Below are positions 50,916 to 63,667 of a DNA stretch of 64,000 nt, in pieces. This DNA comes from Silurus meridionalis. Its lineage: Eukaryota; Chordata; Actinopteri; Siluriformes; Siluridae. The translations under genes and the position numbers were made by a program. The stretch is taken from contig NC_060902.1 of assembly GCF_014805685.1 (NCBI RefSeq), positions 4,145,286 through 4,209,285 of the forward strand, read 5' to 3'. The notes under the pieces are model-generated. The model was given only the letters and a program-made list of their open reading frames with translations, did no database searches and was not told the origin of the DNA. How positions within the stretch are numbered: the stretch's first letter is position 1; the number at the start of each line of letters is the position of its first letter.

Positions 50916-51450
50916 CAAGAAAATAGGGACACTGTGTAAATTTAAATAAAAACAGAATGCAGTTATATGTAAATCTCATAAACCCAAATTCCATTCACAA
51001 TAAAACCTAGAACACAAATGTTTTAACTGTGGAAATCTATTATTTGGAAAAATTGGTAATTTTGGCTTATTTATGGCTGCAACACGTCTCAAAAAAGTAG
51101 AAAAAGTAGGTGTTCAAATTAAACAGTTGGAGAAACATTTTGCAACTAGGTTAATTGACAACAGGTCAGTAAGGTGATTGGGTATGTTATTTCTTTTTGG
51201 AAAGCATGGACCCCACCAGTACTCTAAACTAAAGAGGAGAGGAATCTTGGATTGTTACCACATAACTAAGGTGTTATACTGGATTCCGATTCCATCACTT
51301 GAAGGGCCACTAAAACACACAGAACTCATTGACTTGCTCATCCCAATCTTTCAAAAAAGATATCTTCAATTAACAATAACAATTAGTTTTGTGTCACAAT
51401 GTAGAAGAATCATTAGTATGCAATTCATAATATTCATACTAATAATTCAT
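50916..51450 (+). mobile_element. 5' part and fragments of a Tc1-like transposon
   Basis: GGGACACTGTGTAAATTTAA, AGAATGCAGTTATATG, AATCTCATAAACCC and GGCTGCAACACGTCTC, followed by GCAACTAGGTTAATTGACAA, form the 5' region of the same fish Tc1 family as the minus-strand relic at 7060. Pieces of coding sequence (ACTAAAGAGGAGAGGAAT near 51227) follow after deletions. It starts right at the SINE's right target repeat. Confidence 0.75.
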
Positions 51451-51454
51451 ACTA

Positions 51455-52327
51455 CAATGGAACCTGGTTATGTCACCGGCCTAGGGGACGCCAAAAAGCG
51501 TCGCGATAACCGATGTTTGAGATAAACGAAAACCAATATGGCGGCAATATATTAACATGCTTAAAATTTCTTTATATACATGATGTGCGTTATTAAATGA
51601 GAATGTGCATGTACGTGTTTTTTTTTTTTTTTACACAACAGCGTTGCCGTGATTTGATTGATTGGTCATGCGGATCGAGATAACCTGTAATGCGGATAAG
51701 GAGGCGAAAGCCGAAGTAAACGCAAACAAAGTTTATTGAGAATACCCTGGAGATAATCCACCAATACTTGTAGCGAAGAGACAGTTCGTGTAGAGAATCC
51801 ACGGATCCGCGCTATGGAAAGTGCATCGCTGGGCAGCAACGGATAAACGGGGTGCAGACAGCATGAACATGGAAAACAGCACGATCGGGGTAATCTGGGG
51901 TGCCATTGAGAGAATGCGGAGCCCGAGAAGAAGGGTACCAACACATACGATCATGCACAAACAATAACGGACTGCGAGTGTGTGGAGGTTAGGGGCTTAA
52001 ATAGGAGATGGAATGAGTGAGTGAATGAGAGTCAGGTGTGTGTGATCAGCATGACTGCGACGAGCTCGCCCACACGGGAGAAGAAGCAGGGTGCTTCGGG
52101 GAATGCCGCCGCCGAAGGGGGCGTGGCAGGGGGATTCCTGACATAACCGACATTAAGTGGCAAATTTGCCCCCCCTTGTGCTCGAGATATTAGGGTTCAG
52201 CGACATAAAAATCGACATAACTGATTAAAAATGCTAAGACAAAGCGAGAATTTGGCAGTTCCTCTTCAAAAACGTCGACTTAATATGGTTGGCGAGGTAA
52301 CCGAGGTCGAGATAAGTGGGTTCGACT
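51455..52327. mobile_element. pogo/Tigger-like element carrying a nested solo LTR
   Basis: The left end CAATGGAACCTGGTTATGTC and the reversed right end CAGTCGAACCCACTTATCTC are related inverted ends, both next to TA. Subterminal GCGATAACC and GAGATAA words recur. Its own sequence amounts to about 410 bp once the inserted LTR (51686-52143) is removed. No transposase frame remains. Confidence 0.7.
51686..52143 (-). mobile_element. solo LTR with 5-bp target duplication
   Basis: The 458-bp block begins TGTAATGCGG and ends CCTGACA, so it has TG...CA ends, and is flanked by TAACC at 51681-51685 and 52144-52148. On the minus strand it starts TGTCAGGAATCC, has a TATTTAAG box (51996-52003) and later an AATAAA signal (51732-51737), the order expected within an LTR. 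No second LTR or internal coding region is present, so recombination between two LTRs is the likely origin. Whether the parent was Ty3-like or retroviral cannot be told from the LTR. Confidence 0.85.
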
Positions 52328-52329
52328 GT

Positions 52330-53221
52330 AATAAATATATATAGATTTAGAGCACCTCTTAGTCACACAGAGGGGCAATATTTTTTATTTTTCATTTCTT
52401 TTTGGACTGAAAACGAGGGCAGCAGTGCTAAACAGCCATAATGACATCTTTAACAGAGGTGCAAAATGTAATGCCATCGTCATTTAAAATATAGTGGAGT
52501 AAAAAATGACAGATTTATTTATACATGAAATTGAGTAGAGATTAAAATTTGCTTATATCTTTGATTTTCAGTAAAACTTATATAAAATATCTTCTGGACC
52601 TATATTTTATAAATTTTGAAACTGTTGACTTTATGATGCCCTGAGTATCATTAATGCCAGACACGATACAATATAAGGGTATTACTACCATCAATTTCTA
52701 TTATAGCAATTGATTTAACAAACTCAGGCATTTTGGCATGACTAATTTGTAAGTTTGTAAGTGTTTGAAGTGGACAGAGTCGTTGTGTTAATGTGAAGAT
52801 TTTTGCATTAAATAAAAAAAAAAGAAAACTAACAAAACAAAATCAATACCAGCCATAAATTAAGCAATGACATTTCTCTCTCCTGATGGGGCCAAGCAGT
52901 AAATAATTCACTTTAATTACCCGTAATATGCACCATATGTGGGAGCTTTGAGGTCTTTACTTGCAACAGTGACAAGTCTTCGTTCTCCTCGGGTTATTAA
53001 AATTTATCAAGCATTTCAAGACGGTCTGTGATATTCTCAGAAAGCAGATCTTCTTTATAATGAACTGTGAACTGGCTTTTTCGATTGTGTGCAGTACTTA
53101 TAGCAAATGCAGTGTTGGCTTAATTAGCTGTCGAAAAGAATGTGTTATAAATTAATGTTTATTTTCAATAATTGAAGGGATTAAATAAAATTTTAGTGCC
53201 ATGCAGTTTTTTTATAAAATG
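52330..53221. other. intronic sequence, no gene recognised
   Basis: AT-rich; no feature recognised. Confidence 0.6.
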
Positions 53222-53243
53222 ATATTATTATTATTATTATTAT

Positions 53244-53306
<63 letters not shown>

Positions 53307-53994
53307 AAGAAGTAGTAGTAGTAGTAGTAGTAGTGGTAGTAGTAGTAGTAGTAGTAGAAGAAGTAGTAGTAGCAGTATTAGTAGTAGAAGAAGTAGTAGT
53401 AGTAGTAGAAGAAGTAGTAGTAGCAGTATTAGTAGTAGAAGAAGTAGTAGTAGCAGTATTAGTAGTAGAAGAAGTAGTAGTAGCAGTATTAGTAGTAGAA
53501 GAAGTAGTAGTAGCAGTATTAGTAGTAGAAGAAGTAGTAGTAGCAGTATTAGTAGTAGAAGAAGTAGTAGTAGCAGTATTAGTAGTAGAAGAAGTAGTAG
53601 TAGCAGTATTAGTAGTAGAAGAAGTAGTAGTAGCAGTATTAGTAGTAGAAGAAGTAGTAGTAGCAGTATTAGTAGTAGAAGAAGTAGTAGTAGCAGTATT
53701 AGTAGTAGAAGAAGTAGTAGTAGCAGTATTAGTAGTAGAAGAAGTAGTAGTAGCAGTATTAGTAGTAGAAGAAGTAGTAGTAGCAGTATTAGTAGTAGAA
53801 GAAGTAGTAGTAGTAGTGGTAGTAGTAGTAGTAGTGGTAGTAGTAGTAGTAGTAGTAGTGGTAGTAGTAGTAGTAGTGGTAGTAGTAGTAGTAGTAGTGG
53901 TAGTAGTAGTAGTAGTGGTAGTAGTAGTAGTAGAAGAAGTAGTAGTAGCAGTATTAGTAGTAGAAGAAGTAGTAGTAGCAGTATTAGTAGTAGA

Positions 53995-54038
<44 letters not shown>

Positions 54039-54096
54039 TAGTAGTAGTAGTGGTAGTAGTAGTAGTAGTGGTAGTAGTAGTAGTAGTAGTAGTAGA

Positions 54097-54134
<38 letters not shown>

Positions 54135-54199
54135 TAGTAGTAGTAGTAGTGGTAGTAGTAGTAGTAGTAGTAGTGGTAGTAGTAGTAGTAGTAGTAGTG

Positions 54200-54238
<39 letters not shown>

Positions 54239-54314
54239 ATAGTAGTAGAAGAAGAAGAAAAGTAGTAGTAGTAGTAGTAGTAGTAGTAGAAGAAGTAGTA
54301 GTAGTAGTAGTAGA

Positions 54315-54366
<52 letters not shown>
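53222..54366. repeat. 1.1-kb AGT/AGA triplet array with a 30-bp higher-order unit
   Basis: It begins with ATT triplets and passes into AGT triplets varied by GGT, AGA, AGC and ATT. From about 53401 to 53790 a 30-bp unit of ten triplets (AGTAGTAGAAGAAGTAGTAG then TAGCAGTATT) is repeated 13 times with almost no change; two more units lie at 53930-53990. Both strands stay open for hundreds of codons (poly-valine and poly-leucine), which is a by-product of the triplet repeat. Confidence 0.97.
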
Positions 54367-56680
54367 TGCTCAGTCCAAGGATTTGATTTTATGGACTGTA
54401 GCAACTATTTGTCATGTACCTCAGCAATATTTCCACTCCTTCTAAAACTTACAGAACACAAGCTTGCAGTCACCATAATATATTATTCATTAACATTATT
54501 TTCTTTCTAGAACACAAAAATTTTTGCTTAGTAATACACAGTTTTTTAATAATGCAGTAGGTTTGCATAGAACTATGTAAGAAAATAAATTTATGCACAT
54601 GTTCAATGTAAAAGCCTGTGCAAGAAGTGCATGGCATGTACATTATTACATGAAAGGAGGAAAATTACATCATTAATGTAAAAAAAGGAAAAATTACATC
54701 ATTCATCACAGGTTGGTTTTCCTAACAGTTTATTATTGGACAAAATTGTATAACTGTGAAAAATCTAAGGAATATTATGAATGCATTAGGGGTAACTGTA
54801 ACTTTTTTGTGTGAAGCCCAAAATGTTTCAAACTAATTTTTCATGAAGAACATTGATGCATTTATGATAATATAAAATGTATGGAATATAAATTATCCTA
54901 TTTATACAACTGAGGAGTTGTAAGAGCCTTGTTCAAGCACCCACCAGTTTCAACTTGGTGGTTAGCACTGAGCTACCACTTTCCTTTTTTTAACTTCCAT
55001 ATAAAAATGTATACAGTATATACATATATATGAGATTATACTGTATGTTTTATAATTCTTTATACTTCACTGTTAATTATTAGGCTTACATTATGGAGAA
55101 ACTATAGTGATATGTTGCTATAGAAACAATGATGAGTTATGACTCACACATAAATATAATTGTATGATTTAATTCAATGTCAGATCTGCTATTATGAAAC
55201 ATTTATTACATTTTATTTTATTATTCAACACCTTTTGATAAATTGGAATCACGAATTCAACAGAGAACTTAAAAAAAATATATATATTTTGTATTTTTTA
55301 TGTTTATTTTTTACACTTAGCGACTATATTTTGGTGAAATATACAGAATATACAGAACGTCACACTTTGGGAGGTTGTTTTAATCACCAGCAGATGCATC
55401 GACCCCTAATTGCTAAAAAAGCAGGCATGTCCCAGTTTTGCCTCATGTTATTGATTCTCCAGACTTTCGAAATAATGGCAGGCAACACTGTCATTTGGTT
55501 GACAAGGAACAGGTGCAGGGAAGAGGTTCATGTTTAGCTCACTGTCAAGTACAAATACAGTGTAAATCTTCTGCACTGCACAGGGAAATCTTATGCATTC
55601 CAACATAGCTGAAATCATTTTGTAGCACTCTCAGGTTGAGCTGGGTCATCAAATTGACAGGTGCTGTAACAGATTTCTCCCTCAGCCCAGTCAAATAAGA
55701 AAAGGTGTCAGGAAAGGAGTCAGGAAAGCTGTGGTAATTTATAATCAAGGGAAATTAATAGTTCCACTTTTTATTCTATATATACTGCTGGAAATTTCGG
55801 AGTATTACTTGTTTGTTTTAAGCTTTTCAGTAATATTGTCTCTCGATCAATAGGAGCTAATTTACTGGTTTGCTAAGGTTGAAAATTAGAATAATATGCT
55901 AATACAAGCTGAAGTTTAATTCAGTTTTCTTTTTCAACCTATATGTCCTTGTTCTATTGAGACTTTTTTGTAGGTTCTCAAGTTGATGGAGTACAACTGA
56001 TTATGGATTAATGTAGCTAATAAGTAATGAAAGTCTTAATCATCACTTTAATGTCATATTACTTTCAATAACAATATTAGGTTGTTAAAATATTGAAATC
56101 ATGAAAAAATATATATTTTTCTAACTATGTATGATACACTTATATAAAGGATGATGTTGCCCATAAGCAATAATAGCAGTGGCCATTTTAAAGTTCACAT
56201 TTCTTCCTTAATTTCTTACATAATTTCCTGTCAATCAATGTACAATATAAGGATGGGGTGCAGCACAAAGTGGAATTTTCCTATAATATGATTTAAATGA
56301 TATTGCAGCTCTAATATGCCGGCCATTTTTTCATGTGAGGATGTGACTTATTTAGTCCTTGGACTTTTCCGCTTAGCTAACGCACACATTGGAAAAATAT
56401 TGGCAAGAACTGAATTATACACAGTGATATTGCAACAATTTGTTTATTCTTGTGATTAAAAATGTCAAAAATGTAACTAGGACCATGTTGTTCATGCTCT
56501 CTCGAACCAGGAATTAAATTGGTTAAATAAACTTAAATTGAATTGTGTTAATTTCCGAAAAACAAAACAATGTGATGCTTGGATTACAGCAGTTAAGCAA
56601 TTTTTGGATATCTACTTTTATCTAAAGCCAACAACACATAATCACTTAAAATGAACATACAGGCTTACCCGTCCATGTCC
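54367..56680. other. intronic sequence with a SINE scrap
   Basis: About 54910-54983 shows AGCACCCACCAGTTTCAACT and GGTTAGCACTGAGCTACCAC, a reversed tRNA-like SINE head. Nothing else is recognised. Confidence 0.5.
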
Positions 56681-56830
<150 letters not shown>

Positions 56831-56849
56831 ACACATACATTGTGTAATA

Positions 56850-57075
56850 TGTACATTGTATGTATAATTGTACAGTAGTTATATACAGTGTTTTTACAGT
56901 GATCTAACAGTGTAGTGTAGAGTTCAGTAGGCTGATGGTGGATAGAAAAAAGCTGTCCCTCAACCTGCTGGTTCTGGTTCCTGTATCTCCTTCTTGATGG
57001 AAGGAGATTAAACAGCTTGTGACTGGGATGTGAAGAGTCCTTGAAACCTCCCCAGTTACATTTAACTTGCTCCAA
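56850..57075. repeat. dispersed fish repeat next to the GATA tract
   Basis: AGTAGGCTGATGGTGGATAG, AGCTGTCCCTCAACCTGCTG and TTAAACAGCTTGTGACTGGG form a block I know as interspersed in fish genomes, often near the AATCAGAATCAGG motif seen at 20541. Its class is unknown to me. Confidence 0.5.
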
Positions 57076-57079
57076 TCCT

Positions 57080-58004
57080 CACATGATAAACATCATCCAC
57101 ATTGTATAACCAAATTTTTTCGAATTTCTCGCTAAATTAGGCATCCAGACTCAGTTAAGACTTTACTGCTTTTCTTGTGTAGACGTACTCAGTCTCAACC
57201 AGAGAGTAATACACTTTTGTATATGGTATTTTAAGTAAAATTTAATGTTCTGAGCTATAATTCTATAATGTAGAGTAATGTAATGTTTAAATGTAGCCCT
57301 ATACCTTGTGTTAATTTAGCTGGCATTTCCAGGCAGCTGTTATATCCTCAGGAAGCACTTGCTAATTATATTTTATTCGGTCTTCTAATTCCTCCAGATT
57401 GAAATGTATACATTGTGTAATAACGCAGATTTACTTTTTGGGAGAAATTGAATCAGCGTTGTAACAGGTTTCGAAGGGAAGAATTAAGAGATGAATAATT
57501 CGGTCTGCAAGAAACAACAATGTAAAATAAAATACAGTTTTGCAGATTTGCATATTTTGCAGCTTTTCAAGCATTAGTTATCGGATGGAAACGCTAATAA
57601 TAAGCTATTTTATCAATTTGCTTAAACCTTGCTAGTTTTCTGACCAATGGTTTTTTAAAAGCTTTATATTTTGACATTTGGAACTTTGGCACATTTTTTT
57701 TCTTGCACTTAAAAAAATACAGTCAAAATGTATTGCTATTAAACAGAAAAAGTAATTCCAGATGTTTACCATACTAGTACCATAGTAGCAGTGTCTACAG
57801 AACACAATGAACAAGTAATAAATAACCTGGTTATTACTGTACATGCAATTTAATAGGAGGCTAGGCATTCATAACTTCTAAATGGAAGGGTGAATCTAAA
57901 AGGAAAAAAAACAATTAAATAAAATTTTTGTATGCAATTATTGGGAATTAAATAGAAACCTTTTTTCAGTCTATGCTTTTTAAAGGTCTGTATGTCTATA
58001 TTGT
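57080..58004. other. intronic sequence, no gene recognised
   Basis: AT-rich with repeat-free parts; no exon or RNA is recognised. Confidence 0.55.
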
Positions 58005-58165
58005 CTCGTATTATCTTGTATAGTTTGTTTTGTCTTGTATTGTCTGTTTTGTCTTGTATAGTTCAAGCTAAATGTGTTATGTCTGTACTTTTGAGAGTCA
58101 ACAACAGCTGGAATTAAATTCCTTGTGTCAACACATTTTGCCAGTAAACCTGATTCTGATTGTAA
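58005..58165 (-). repeat. dispersed repeat, inverted relative to 20541
   Basis: TTGAGAGTCAACAACAGCTG, CCTTGTGTCAACACATTTTG and GTAAACCTGATTCTGATT are the reversed counterparts of the blocks at 20541-20660. Several TTGTCTTGTAT words precede it. Confidence 0.6.
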
Positions 58166-58334
58166 TGACATTGGTCAGCCACAAGCAGTGCTTATACAGA
58201 TTTTGATATCACTTATGATATCAAAATTGATATCACCTACTTATAATTGCTTATTCATCCTGTATTTTTGGTGGAGTTTTTATCAATGTTGCCTAAAGAA
58301 AAAACTCAATCTATACACTACATGGAACAAAGTT

Positions 58335-58825
58335 TTTACAGACACCTGAGCATAAGACACATTTTACATCTTATTGAACATCCACTTTTTTGGGAAAATC
58401 TAGTTTTATCTTAATCTAGTTCCAGCCCTAAAACTAGATCTAACTCTAACAATAACGCTAACCCTAACCCTAGTTTTTGGAGTGTGTTTGTGGTGCTCAT
58501 TTGGCCACAAGGGCATTAGTAATGTAAGGTACTGATGTCGGGTAAGGAGGCCTGGGTTTTAATCAGTGTTCTAATTTATCCCCAAAGGTCAGATCTCCAA
58601 AGCAGACCTAGACAAACTGTGTAAAACATATATTTATGGAGCTGGCTTTATGCAGGTTTGGGTCTCTGAGTTAAAGTGAAGCAAAACAATTATGTGACTG
58701 CATCCAAAGACATCATATACAATTATGTGCCTCCAGCTGTCTGGCAACAGTTTAGATAAGAATCACATATAGCTGGAAAATTCAGCTGTCCCGGTGATTT
58801 TGTCCATATAGTGCATGATTGGGCA
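58335..58825 (-). mobile_element. short non-autonomous Tc1-like element, minus strand
   Basis: TTGGCCACAAGGGCATTAGT, AAGGTACTGATGTCGGGTAA and GGAGGCCTGGGTTT are reversed Tc1-family blocks, and the right end TTTTGTCCATATAGTGCA is the reversed terminal repeat. A CTAACCCTAACCCTAG stretch at 58458-58473 lies inside it. Confidence 0.75.
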
Positions 58826-59838
58826 AGTAAATGAATTCAGTCTAGCTTTATTTGCACTGTGTTTTGTCATTCAATCTTAGCATTTCTCATCTTTTTTGCT
58901 ATAAAGTAAAGAAAAAAAAAGCACTTAATATCAAGAGAGTGATGCTTTTACTGATACTAGTGTATCATTTATCAGTAAGCCAGTTTTTTTTCCAAAAGTC
59001 TCAGCAACATCATAAACGGATTTGGCTTGCTTTCTGGAAATCAGGCACTGTGTGGCACAGTATGTAGTGATAGAGAGAGAGAGAGCTGCATGCTACTGAG
59101 TCACAGATGAGGAGGCATGTACAAGGATCGCCCTCAGCTCCCATAGCAAATGTCATTTGTGCATCATGCATTCCTTTTCCCCCTGTAAGAGTAAATCTGC
59201 AAAATGGCAAGAGGATTTGGAGAACACTTGGGCAACGCTCAAAAACATGTGCAGACTTTGCCATTTGTTTTTTTTCTTGTTTTGTTTTTTTTAACGAAAG
59301 CAAAAAAGCTCCTCTCCTCTGCCGCGGAATGTTGTCCCTGGATTCCCGAGCACTGAGAGCCACAGAAGGTCATGTTGTAATGAGCTGTGTTTGGAGTGTC
59401 GGGGACACAGGTATAAAAAGATATCTACATAAAACCAACTCTACTTGCTCCTATAGGCTCATTCAGAGATAACTATGCCATGGTTTTCAGGGTTGATCTC
59501 ACTTGCTTTCTGGGTTTATGATGAAAGTCAGGACTGAATCTATTCCCGGGAGAAAAATACAGTGACTAATGGCGAGTGGGGTCGTTACAGAATTCATTGC
59601 GATGTTTAATGGCAGCCGTGTTCTGATGTGTTTTGGTGTTTGCTGCAGAGATGTAAATAATTAAGCAGGTACCAAACTTAGTGAGAAGTTTCATTTTTTT
59701 TAAAAGGAAAAGTCCTGTAATAAAAAAGAGTGTGTTATATTACAGCTTTATTATTATTGTTATTATTATTATTAATTATTATTATTTACAGCTTGCTCTA
59801 TTAATGGGGTTACCCTGATAAAGCTACTAATTAGGGAA
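58826..59838. other. intronic sequence, no gene recognised
   Basis: The block 59090-59480 is repeat-poor and less AT-rich than its surroundings, with no splice-supported frame. ATT triplets stand at 59749-59787. Confidence 0.5.
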
Positions 59839-60010
59839 GTGGTATGGTAACTCAATGGTTAATGTTCTGGGTTACAGACTGGAAGGTCAGTGGTTGGGCC
59901 TTTGAGCACGTGCTGTATCATGGCAGACCCTGCACTCTGACCCCAGTTTCCTAACAACCAGCTATCCGAAGAAAGAATTTTACTTTACTGTAGTGTAAAT
60001 GTCACAAATT
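59839..60010 (+). mobile_element. tRNA-derived SINE, plus strand
   Basis: GGTATGGTAACTCAATGGTT is a diverged A box region, GGAAGGTCAGTGGTTGG the B box region, and TCCGAAGAAAGAATTTTAC the tail; the tail matches the reversed scraps in the tandem duplication at 46432 and 47397. Confidence 0.65.
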
Positions 60011-60308
60011 AAATGCCTTTTGTTTGTTTGGTTTTACATCATGCAAGTTGTCCACAAAATCAGGCATGATGTGCAAGATCACCTTTAACAGCTCACTTAC
60101 TCCATTTCAGTCAAATGTCAGACTCGTGAGAAGTCAAATGCAGATCTGTCGAGACGTGACCTTTAAGATATCATTATCATCAGCAAGAGATGATTGATCA
60201 CAAATACACATTAGGGGTTGAACTGATTACACTTTGAAATTACAGTCAATTCTAAACAGGTGATATCTTCTAAATGATTACAAACTCAGGTATGAATAAG
60301 GGGTATTG

Positions 60309-60345
<37 letters not shown>

Positions 60346-60695
60346 TTTTTTTTTTACTATTGAGATACACATACAGCATTCATTTTTAGTAACCCCTGAT
60401 CAGTGTCAGTTCGGTTACTGATTTGTTTATGTTTAATTTTTCAAAATTGAAAAAAAAAAAAAAATAAAAAATTACAGACAGGCTAAAGAAATAAAAAAAC
60501 TGCACAAGTTGGGTTTAAAAAAAAAAAAAAATCCAACATTTATCTTCAGCATATGTAATAGTCCAATATATATCTCGATATATCTTTCTATATTTGAGAT
60601 GAATTATGAACTACAGTGGTGTAGCTAAGGCTAAGAAACTGTCAGAATTTGTAGAATTGACAATGTATATAACATTTTTCAACATTTTCTGATTA

Positions 60696-60741
<46 letters not shown>

Positions 60742-60845
60742 CACAATCAGCTTGTAACAACAAAGCGATCTGATACCATTTATTTTCAATGAGTGACATT
60801 GATTTGACCTTGGTGTGTCATTAACCCAATAAGCTTTAAAAATGT
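60011..60845. other. intronic sequence with ATT microsatellites
   Basis: ATT triplet tracts at 60309-60345 and 60698-60740, and A-runs at 60450-60465 and 60519-60531. Nothing else is seen. Confidence 0.7.
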
Positions 60846-61075
60846 TAAACTAACATGAAGCTTGGTGCAGTGACTACCGATGGCATTGAAGAGAGGAGCT
60901 CAGAGCTTTACAAACTCTTACAATAAACCTGCTGCATGTGTGAGCTCTTATGTTTGGGGTTAAGGGCCTTGCTGAGGGACCAAGAACTGGGTTGGTGTGG
61001 CTCAGATTTGAACTCACAACCTTTGGCTCCAAAGTCCAATGTCTTAACCACAAAGCTTCCACCTCCCTACTGCTG
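60846..61075 (-). mobile_element. tRNA-derived SINE, minus strand, well preserved head
   Basis: Reversed, it begins GGTGGAAGCTTTGTGGTTAA, GACATTGGACTTTGGAGCC and AGGTTGTGAGTTCAAATC (A and B boxes), then CTCAGCAAGGCCCTTAACCC in the body. This is the best preserved copy of its family in the window. Confidence 0.75.
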
Positions 61076-61079
61076 GGAA

Positions 61080-63423
61080 GATGCACACATCTGATATATG
61101 TATTTTCTATGAGTAGATGCAATGATATATAATGTACCTAAGTGGCTTAAACAGCAGTGACTGAACAGCAATGTCTGAACAGCAGTCCTTATACATAATA
61201 CAGACACCAGAAGGCAATTGTTCATTCTAATTTGCATATCACTGTAGAATTCAGTTGAGTAATAATTAAAGTTTGAGTGGCCTTTCAGAGTAAATTCTTG
61301 AGTGTCCAGGTAGGTTCACGCATCAGGATGAATTTAGGTCCTTTTAAAGTTTGTGTTCACACTGCCTGACTAGTTCACACAATCAGCAGTCACGTCATAC
61401 TTGGATTTGTTGTTGTTGCCGTTGTACTTTCGAAGTGACTAAAAAAAAAACATCGTATTAGCAGTGAATAAATGGTTTCGTTGAAAATCCCTTGTTATTT
61501 GTTTGGGCTTGCAGCTATGACAAGCAGTTTGCAGTCAAGCTGTGTTTTCTAAATAGGGTTTCAGGGTGTACATTTTATATTCATGAACCCAAGACAATCA
61601 ACAAGCTAATTTGAAGTTGTATACATGAAAAAATAGCTTTCTTCAAGAAAGTAAAAACTTAACAAAAAAAATTCTGTTCTCTGAAAATTCAGACTCGAGG
61701 ACACATTGAAGCAGAAAACCTTTTGCCGTCTCTTAGGTTCAGACACGTACATGTAAGCGTTCATTAACATCCGTGGTTCATTTCCTCGCCGCTTAATTTT
61801 CCCTCGTCACTCACTTCCTGTTTGACAGTAATTTACTTGCTGTGTACATTCCATTGCACGAGTCTCCATGGAATCTTCTTTAAGAAGCATTTTTTTTTTC
61901 CTCACCGAATAGTTAATTACTGTCGCAAACACTCATACAAGAAAGCAGCCAAGCATGCCCTGAGTGTCAGATTGAATTTGTGACATGACCGACAACTGAA
62001 TGCTCGCTGTGTGACAAACCACAGACACTTACTGTGTTTGACAATTCTGAACATCCCCATCACTTCCCCGATCTATAATAACCATATTTTCGCTTCATGG
62101 GAGGAGGGAAGGGATAAGAAAAAAAAAAGAAGAGAGAAGAAACATACATCACTACTGCTCTTATTAGCACAGAGACCCGAAGGTAGACAGCAATCTATTT
62201 CTGAGAAAAAGAGTAAAGAAGCTGGTATGGTGTCGCAAAGGGAGCTTAGCAGGTGGTATTTTGCCACAGTCTGAACCATGTGAAATGTGGAGGAGGTTTC
62301 AAAAGTAAAGGAAGACCATCAAGGCCAAAGAGATGGATCTCGCTCGAGGTATCCATAGCAACGCTACCGTTAGTCTTGTTTAGACTTCATGATGAGTATT
62401 GAGGACAAGTGTACGGAAACCCCAAAGTTCAAATACTGCTCCGTAACAGCTGGTTGGAAAATTGCTTGAGGGAGCATATATCAAGCTCACATGTGCATAG
62501 CTGCATGGCTTTTTTCCCACCAGCAGTTTCCAAGGGAAAAACATCATGCACTCACTTTCTCGTCACATTTGATACCAGGACTATAAGTTCATGTTCGCCA
62601 AAACTCTAGCGAATTATTCGCTGACCCCGAACCACTATGACCAGAAATGTTTTTGAGCAGCAAAAACATTTATGTGTGTGGTATAAGAGATGGATGAGTC
62701 AGGAGGTACAAGAGGGAGGGGGTTAATCTTGGTTTCCAAGCAACTAGACTCGCCAGACGGCATGGAGCTGTGAAATCCTTGATAGTGTGGAGTTAATAAC
62801 GCTAAAAAAGACAATAGCTTGCTTGTGTGGAGGACCTGTACTGAAACCTGCAGACACAAGGGGTACATGATGTATATCCTATGGATCTGTTCTTTTCTTA
62901 TCTCAATAAATAATGTTAAACTAGAAATTAGTGTTATGCTTGTCATAATAAACAATGAACTGACTGCTTGCACATTGTCTGTAGAGTTATTTAATTTTTG
63001 ATATGGACTATACTTAGCATGATAAACTATGTATTTTGAACTGCATACATATTGTAAATGACAATTACACGTAATTTAAAAAAACTAAAAAAAAAGAAGA
63101 CGTTATAATGACACCATTGTAAATTGAAATATCGTTGAGACATGGCCTAGCCTATCCAGGAATTTTAAAGAATGGTAATCAAAAAGGAGTAGATGCTGTA
63201 ATTGGTTAATAACAATTCTTTAAAACACCCAAAACACAGAAATATGCAACACCGTGACAACCAAACTGACCGATGGCAATACATTTTCTATATTTCTCCT
63301 TATTGCTATCGTAAGATCAAAAAAACTAAGTCGAACCACCGCAACTTAGGGACTACCAGAATAACAATGTTAAAATCTGTCAACATATAACTAGAAACCT
63401 GAAGCTTTGCCTAAGCACAAATT
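61080..63423. other. intronic sequence, no gene recognised
   Basis: No exon, RNA gene or mobile element is recognised. Short A-runs at 61441-61450 and 63075-63096. Confidence 0.55.
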
Positions 63424-63540
63424 AATTCAATTCAATTCAATTCATTTTTATTTGTATAGCGCTTTTAACAATGAACATTGTCTTAAAGCAGCTTTACACA
63501 GATAATGTGGCAATTAAAATAAATGTTCTTTAATCTTCTG
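63424..63540. repeat. dispersed fish repeat, 5' part (same family as 12398)
   Basis: ATTCAATTCAATTCAATTC, ATTTGTATAGCGCTTTTAAC and TTAAAGCAGCTTTACACAG match the start of the repeat at 12398 at higher quality. Confidence 0.75.
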
Positions 63541-63566
63541 TCCTAGGGTGTGGTCAGTGGCAGATA

Positions 63567-63616
<50 letters not shown>
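63567..63616. repeat. (ATT)n microsatellite followed by a T-run
   Basis: About 16 ATT units and then about 18 T bases. Confidence 0.96.
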
Positions 63617-63617
<1 letters not shown>

Positions 63618-63667
63618 TTTTTTTTTTTTTTAATAAGTACATAATTAGAATAAAACTAAATTAAATA

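Noticed and set aside
53401..53790. CRISPR-like regular 30-bp repeats
   Set aside because: There are no unique spacers between units, the unit is a mutated triplet repeat, and the genome is animal.
53193..54404. Long open frames of 403 and 354 codons (poly-leucine and poly-valine)
   Set aside because: They are produced by an AGT-triplet array that cannot contain a stop in these frames; there is no other sign of a gene.
58458..58473. Telomere-like CTAACCCTAACCCTAG
   Set aside because: Only two to three units inside a Tc1-like element; too short to be an interstitial telomere tract.
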